A DNA stretch of 21,010 nt from Chrysochromulina parva (taxonomy: Eukaryota > Haptophyta > Prymnesiales > Chrysochromulinaceae). The number at the start of each line of letters is the position of its first letter. Position 1 is the first letter of the stretch. Location: NCBI GenBank assembly GCA_002887195.1, contig PJAB01000767.1, positions 1-21,010 of the forward strand, given 5' to 3'. The translations under genes and the position numbers were made by a program. The notes beneath the pieces were generated by a model. That model had not been told where the DNA came from, ran no database searches, and saw only the letters and a list, made by a program, of their open reading frames with translations. Of the stretch, positions 16,732 through 21,010 are shown piece after piece.

Positions 16732-16978
16732 TGGCGGTCAGATCGCTGTCAGGAGACGAAAGCGAAAACGGCGCCGCGTCGCAGTCGCTCGCACATGTGG
16801 TCTCGAGGTGGTGTAGGACCCCGACAGTTCAGTCGCCGGGAGCGGCGCCGGTCTGCGCCGTCGGGGAGGGGTTTTCCCCCCTGGACCCATGAAGATGTCT
16901 GAAACAGTCAGTAGAGTACATGAATGAAAGTTTATGTGGTTTTGCATGTTTGCGGGGCCGGGTTTTGGCACGCAACTC
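16732..16978. other. Short spacer between two plus-strand genes
   Basis: It is the 3' flank of the VWA gene and the likely promoter or 5' UTR of the ADP-ribosyltransferase gene. An in-frame ATG at 16934 would add 15 residues to the latter. Nothing else was recognised. Confidence 0.5.
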
Positions 16979-19900
16979 ATGGCGCCCAAGGCGAAGCTGA
17001 ACACCTCGCTTCCTGCCAAGCCGTCGAGTGCGGGTTCGCAAGGCAGCAACCGAGATCAGAAGGCCAAGGCCGCACCCAAAGTGTCGGACCGGCCCTCCGC
17101 CTCCAAGCTGTCGGGCTCGCCCGATGGGAACGCGCCCAGCACTGCCCCTCCAGAGGTGAAATCGTCAAAGTCCACTGCTGCCGCGGCCTCCAGCGAGTCG
17201 TTTGTGCAGGCGCGACCGACGCTCAAGGGTCCGCTCAGCACTGGCGGCAAGTCGGCGATCAAGAAGCCGAAGCCCAAGCCCGTCGTCGAAGAGGGCCCCA
17301 AGCTCGATACGGAAGAGGACTTTGATTGGGGCAAGAGCGGCGGCTGGACGGTGGACAAGTGGTGCGAGTCGCTCGAGTTGCACACCATCATCGCGTCAGC
17401 GCTCGACGTGCCCGATGACTCCCCGTTCGAGCACGTCAAGAAGCTCACGAAGCAACAGATCTCGGAGCATCTGCGCCAACCGGCGCTCCTCGACGGCCTC
17501 ATCGAGCAGCTCGTACTCGGCGTCGAGATGCTGCAGTCGCGCGCGGCGGCGAGCGCCGAGGAGCTCAACAAAAAGTTCCAAATGGACGGCGGCGGCTTCG
17601 AGATGGCCTTCGGCTCGCTCGACCTCTTCTTCGGCGGCCTCGAGGGCGTCATCGGACCTCCACAGATGATCGACGGCTCGCTTCACAAGGCGATGAAGGC
17701 CGAGCACACGACGTACAAGGACTCGAATAAGGAGTTCAAGTCGGCAAACGGCGTGACGACCTCTTCGGCGATCGAATGGGAGTTCGTGGCCGAGCCGGAC
17801 CTGCAGAAGGCTTACCCGGACCGACCATACTTCACGGCCGCTGTTCAGGCGCGCGCTGAAGCCAGGGCGGCGGCCGAGGCAGCGGGAGAGGCTCTGCCGC
17901 CGCTCGAGGGAGCATTTGCGAGTGCAAGCCCAAGCCACGAGTTTGGACGCTCCCCGATGGCGGTCGAGGCCTTCGAGGCGCTCGTGGAGGAGCAGAACGC
18001 GCGGCTCCGAAAGCATAACCTCGTTGAGATCATCTTGGTTGAGGCCCTCGCCGGTCGGCTCTGTACGCGCCCTCTCCGCCTCCACCGCCTCAAACATGCG
18101 CGCCGCCGCCACGCCGCCGCCGCCACCGCTGCCACTGCTGCTGCGCCGATGCCACTGCTGCTGCGCCGCTGCCGCTGCTGCTGCGCCGCTGCCGCTGCTA
18201 CGCCTTGCTTCGGACGCGGGGCCAGGGATGATCACATACGATCGAGACTCAACAACTGGTCGAATTCACACCACATGAGATTTCACGGAGGCCTCCCGGA
18301 GACGACCCTAATCGGGGACGACGTTGGCGCCCGCCGCCCGCCGCACGATGCCACTGCTGCTGCCCCCTCCTGTCCCCTCCTGCCCCCTGCTGCCCCCTGC
18401 TGCCCCTTTCATGCTAAGCGCCGCCCACACCCATCGCAGACACTGGGCCCATGTACGAGAAGTACAACGCGGCGCTGCGCCAAGCATCGGGTGTGCAATA
18501 CCTGATCGACAAATTCAATCAGCTGTGCAAGGGGAACAACTACGCTACCACGATCCACGCGATCAACTCCGCCGTGCTCAAGCTCTCGAAGCTGACGCAG
18601 GCCGTCAAGGTGTGGCGGGGGTTCAAAGGCGCCACGCTCCCAAAAGAGTTCTTCCAGCCCAATTCTTCGGGCGTACGCGGCGGCATTGAGTACGGCTTCT
18701 CGTCGACGACGACCGACCGCGCGCAGGCGGTGAGCTACGCGCAGGGCTCGGCCTCAACCATCTTCGAGATGCAGATGGGCATGGTCGACCGCGGCGCCGA
18801 CCTGAGCTGGCTGAGCCAGTACCCGCACGAGAAGGAGGTGCTCTTCCCGCCACTCACGGGCCTCGAGGCACTCGAGACCGAGGTCGACGGCTCGTCACTC
18901 CTGATCATCACGCGCCTCTCGCTCAACATGACGTCTCTCACGCTCGAGCAGGTGCTCCCCTCTGATGACCTCTGATGACCTCTGATGACCTCTGATGACC
19001 TCTGATGACGCTCGAGCAGGTGCTCCCCGCTGATGACCTCTGATGACCTCTGATGACCTCTGATGACCGCTGATGACCTCTGATGACGCTCGAGCAGGTG
19101 CTCCCCTCCGATGACCTCTGATGACCTCTGATGACCTCTGATGACCTCTGATGACCTCTGATGACGATCGAGCAGGTGCTCTCGCGCCGGCGCAAGACGC
19201 TGATGGACATGAAGGATGGGATGAAGATGGAGGTGGAGAAGGAGGTGCACGATCGGCACTCGGAGACAGCCACCAAGATTCTCTCGAAGGCGATCGAGTG
19301 GGGGCATCTGCAGCAGCTGCCTGAATGGTTCAACAACGACGACAACTTCTCGTCAGCCGTCCAGCAGGCTCTGGGTGTGAAGCAGGGTGTGATCAATTGC
19401 TTCGTGAACAAGGCGAGTAAGCCGCTGCCACTCGACGTGACCACATGTGACATACGGGGCTGGACGATGGAAGACCATAGCGGTAAGCCACATCCGGGGC
19501 GCCGGCTGCTAATCGCCGGATGGCTCAGCTGCAAGCCTGCGGCCACGGCGATCGACATACGCGAGTGCAAGCTCAATCAGCACGAGGCGGAGACGCTCGC
19601 GGCCGTCGTGAGCACGTGCCCGAAGCTCATCACGCTCAACGTGCTCAAGAATGAGACCATGGGAATCCCTGGCGCCATGGCGTTGGGCCAGGCGATGAAG
19701 GACTCAACTACGCTGCGCTCACTCTGCGGCATCATGCCCACGAGCTCCACGCTCGAGGTGCCTCGCAAAGGACTCAACGACGTCGATGCGACCATCATCG
19801 CTTGCGAGATCGACACGCAGAATTGGGTCGAGCAGGCGGGCGCTGCCGAGTCGAAGGCGGGCAACGCCAAGCTCGTGCGCCAAGTGGGCAAAGGCAATTC

Positions 19901-20687
19901 GTCCATTGGGATGAATGGGTGGAACCCGCTCATCTGGGCTGCCAAGGAAGGCAACCCGGCGGTCGTCTCGCAGCTCCTCTTACGTGGCCACGCGATCAAC
20001 GTTAATGAGGACCCGCAATCGAACGCGGGCTTCACGCCGCTCATGTGGGCAGCATACCGCGGGCACGCGCAGGTGATCGACATCCTACTTGATCATGGCG
20101 CCGATCCGCTGCTCGAGAACAACGCGGGGCGCAGCGCCGCCGCCCTCGCCGAGATGCGAGGCTTCAAGAACATCGCCGAGTTGTTGACCTTCGTGGGGCT
20201 GCAAATCAAGAAGGATAAGCAGTCGTTCGGCGACATCATTCATCGCGCCAGCCTGATCAAGCAGGCGAGCAAAAGCTTCAGAAATGTCGTCACGCATGCG
20301 GGCCCGAAGGTGCAAGCGAGTATGGACGACGTGCCGGCCGAGGTCACGGTGCAAAAGTCGGTGACTAAGATCCAGGCGCTCGTGCGGGGCAAATCGATGC
20401 GCGACATGCTCGAGACTGCGACGACTGAGGTGCAGGCCGCACCACCACAGGCGGTGGCCAACCTCGCCAGGCAGGCGATGCTCACCTCCATGATGGCCAA
20501 GAAGTTTAAAGACCCCGTGATGCCCAGGCAGCGTGTGGGCTTCGTGACGGGGCTCGCGACGCCCGACACCGCACCGCCTGTGGTCCCGGAGCCCGAAAAG
20601 GCGGCTCTCGACCCTGCCGTCGACATCCAGCGCCATGAGCGCGGGCGGGCGACGCGCAGAGCTGTCGCCGACGGTACGCTACCTTAG
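16979..20687 (+). CDS. ADP-ribosyltransferase-domain protein with LRR, ankyrin repeats and IQ motif
   Basis: Inferred exons are 16979-18062, 18440-18951 and 19176-20687; the joined frame is 1035 residues. Order: a Lys/Ser/Pro-rich disordered start; a helical region with FGGLEGVIGPP and EWEFVAEP; the catalytic ART domain across exons 1-2. That domain starts with YTGPMYEKYN, formed by the first splice join, and has the R-S-E set: Arg in VWRGF, Ser in YGFSSTTTDRAQAVSYA, and E-x-E in HEKEVLFPPLTG. Exon 3 encodes an LRR-like stretch (IDIRECKLNQHEAETLAAVV), two to three ankyrin repeats (GWNPLIWAAKEGNPAVVSQL, GFTPLMWAAYRGHAQVIDIL) and an IQ-type helix (VTKIQALVRGKSMRDML). NAD-dependent mono-ADP-ribosylation under calmodulin influence is plausible; the target is unknown. 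Confidence 0.82.
18063..18439 (+). other. 377-nt GT-AG intron with low-complexity repeats
   Basis: The exon ends CTCT, the intron begins GTACGCG, and it ends CATCGCAG before ACACTGGGCCC. The join makes the ART-family segment YTGPMYEKYN in frame. Inside are GCTGCTGCGCC/GCCGCTGCC repeats (about 18115-18200) and five C-rich decamers of TGCCCCCTSC type (18361-18410) near the 3' end that act as a pyrimidine tract. No flanking exon duplication was found. Confidence 0.82.
18361..18410 (+). repeat. Five C-rich 10-bp tandem units inside an intron
   Basis: The units are TGCCCCCTCC, TGTCCCCTCC, TGCCCCCTGC twice, and TGCCCCTTTC. The period is 10 bp as in the CTGAT arrays, but the sequence is different. 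Confidence 0.85.
18952..19175 (+). other. Three adjoining introns (18952-19019, 19020-19097, 19098-19175)
   Basis: Each begins GTGCTCCCC and ends CGAGCAG; lengths are 68, 78 and 78 nt, with zero-length exons between. Five, six and six units of CTGATGACCT fill them. The exon-derived junction ACGCTCGAGCAGGTGCTC occurs at 18940, 19008 and 19086; a variant (ACGATCGAG...) at 19164 marks the real downstream exon. Joining CAG at 18951 to GTG at 19176 keeps the frame (TLEQ-VLSRRR). Retention gives a stop within eight codons. Confidence 0.85.
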
Positions 20688-20938
20688 GGCAGCAGCGTCA
20701 TCGGACACTCTGTGTGTTAATTGGCTGTTAATACTCGGCCGCTCCTAGCGCAAGCCCGTTCGCCGCCCGGTCGAGGGTCTGCGTTCGGTTCTTTAGGCAG
20801 CCACCAACGGCGGGTACAAAACTTTCCTGACCAATTGTTCCCGACTTTGCACCGACGTCCGTGTACAGTATCTGCATACACGATACACATGGTTACTTCT
20901 GTTTCAGATTTGTCTTCTCGCCGAGGAGCTCGGTAACC
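20688..20938. other. Spacer after the ADP-ribosyltransferase gene
   Basis: No gene was recognised. A T-rich stretch ending TGTTTCAG at about 20900-20907 could be a 3' splice site or part of a promoter for a downstream gene. Confidence 0.4.
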
Positions 20939-21010
20939 ATGAAGGGCGGCTGGGCTGGGGCGAAGGTAGCTTCTACGAGAAAGGCACCAGGGGGCGCCAG
21001 GCGCACACCC
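20939..21010 (+). CDS. Possible start of a further gene (runs off window)
   Basis: An ATG at 20939 in fair context (GTAACCATGAAG) opens a frame of 24 codons without a stop to the window end, beginning MKGGWAGAKVASTRKAPGG. The Lys/Arg/Gly-rich start is not diagnostic. It may also be chance. Confidence 0.3.
   Translation, partial: MKGGWAGAKVASTRKAPGGARRTP

Noticed and set aside
18961..19170. Array of box C/D snoRNA-like motifs (TGATGA and CTGA in every unit)
   Set aside because: Units are only 10 bp, leaving no room for guide sequence, box C lacks its usual purine, and the related arrays at 38-147 lack TGATGA. The branch-point reading explains all loci better.
18735..19307. Long minus-strand ORF with repeated SSEVIRGHQR residues over the CTGATGACCT arrays
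   Set aside because: It is the stop-free reverse complement of an intron array; the plus strand has the domain-bearing gene with an in-frame splice solution.

Overview
The window looks like nuclear DNA of a GC-rich, gene-dense, flagellated unicellular eukaryote, most likely an alga. Support: spliceosomal-type introns, a CDK1/2-type kinase, two families of ciliary microtubule-associated proteins, an ankyrin/IQ/ADP-ribosyltransferase protein, no operons or Shine-Dalgarno sites, and genes on both strands with 0.1-1 kb spacers. A haptophyte is my best guess from overall style, including 10-bp tandem repeats inside introns; the sequence does not prove this. No rRNA, tRNA, CRISPR array, insertion sequence or virus was recognised.

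Layout: 1-1143 (+) is the 3' end of an SMC/Rad50-like ATPase gene. 1268-2227 (+) encodes a retropepsin-like protein, 2453-3520 (+) a methyltransferase with a SAP domain, 3993-5870 (+) a PP2C phosphatase with ankyrin repeats, and 6026-7036 (+) a SHIPPO/ODF3-like protein. After a 1 kb spacer come 8066-9391 (-), a FAM166/CIMIP2-like protein, and 9850-10896 (-), a cyclin-dependent kinase with one conventional intron. 11862-12947 (+) encodes an ANCHR/ZFYVE19-like B-box protein. 13228-15573 (-) is a three-exon glycosyltransferase-like gene. It is divergent from 15700-16731 (+), a secreted DUF4476/VWA protein. 16979-20687 (+) is a large ADP-ribosyltransferase/LRR/ankyrin/IQ gene. A possible new gene starts at 20939.

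The most striking feature is a class of short introns seen at five loci in three unrelated genes (31-166, 662-774, 14075-14151, 14660-14741, 18952-19175). Each is bounded by a direct duplication of exon sequence containing a CAG|G junction and carries degenerate copies of a ~10-bp unit, CTGAT(T/G)(A/G)C, that resembles a branch point. The unit is always in the sense orientation of the host gene. Two loci hold tandem introns with zero-length exons between them. Removing these introns gives in-frame joins; at the first locus the exact junction is non-canonical or ambiguous. Two other introns (10577-10675 and 18063-18439) lack this organisation, so two intron types seem to coexist.

The genes do not form one pathway. 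The only functional clustering is the convergent pair of axonemal-type genes, and the only clear shared control region is the 126-bp divergent promoter at 15574-15699.
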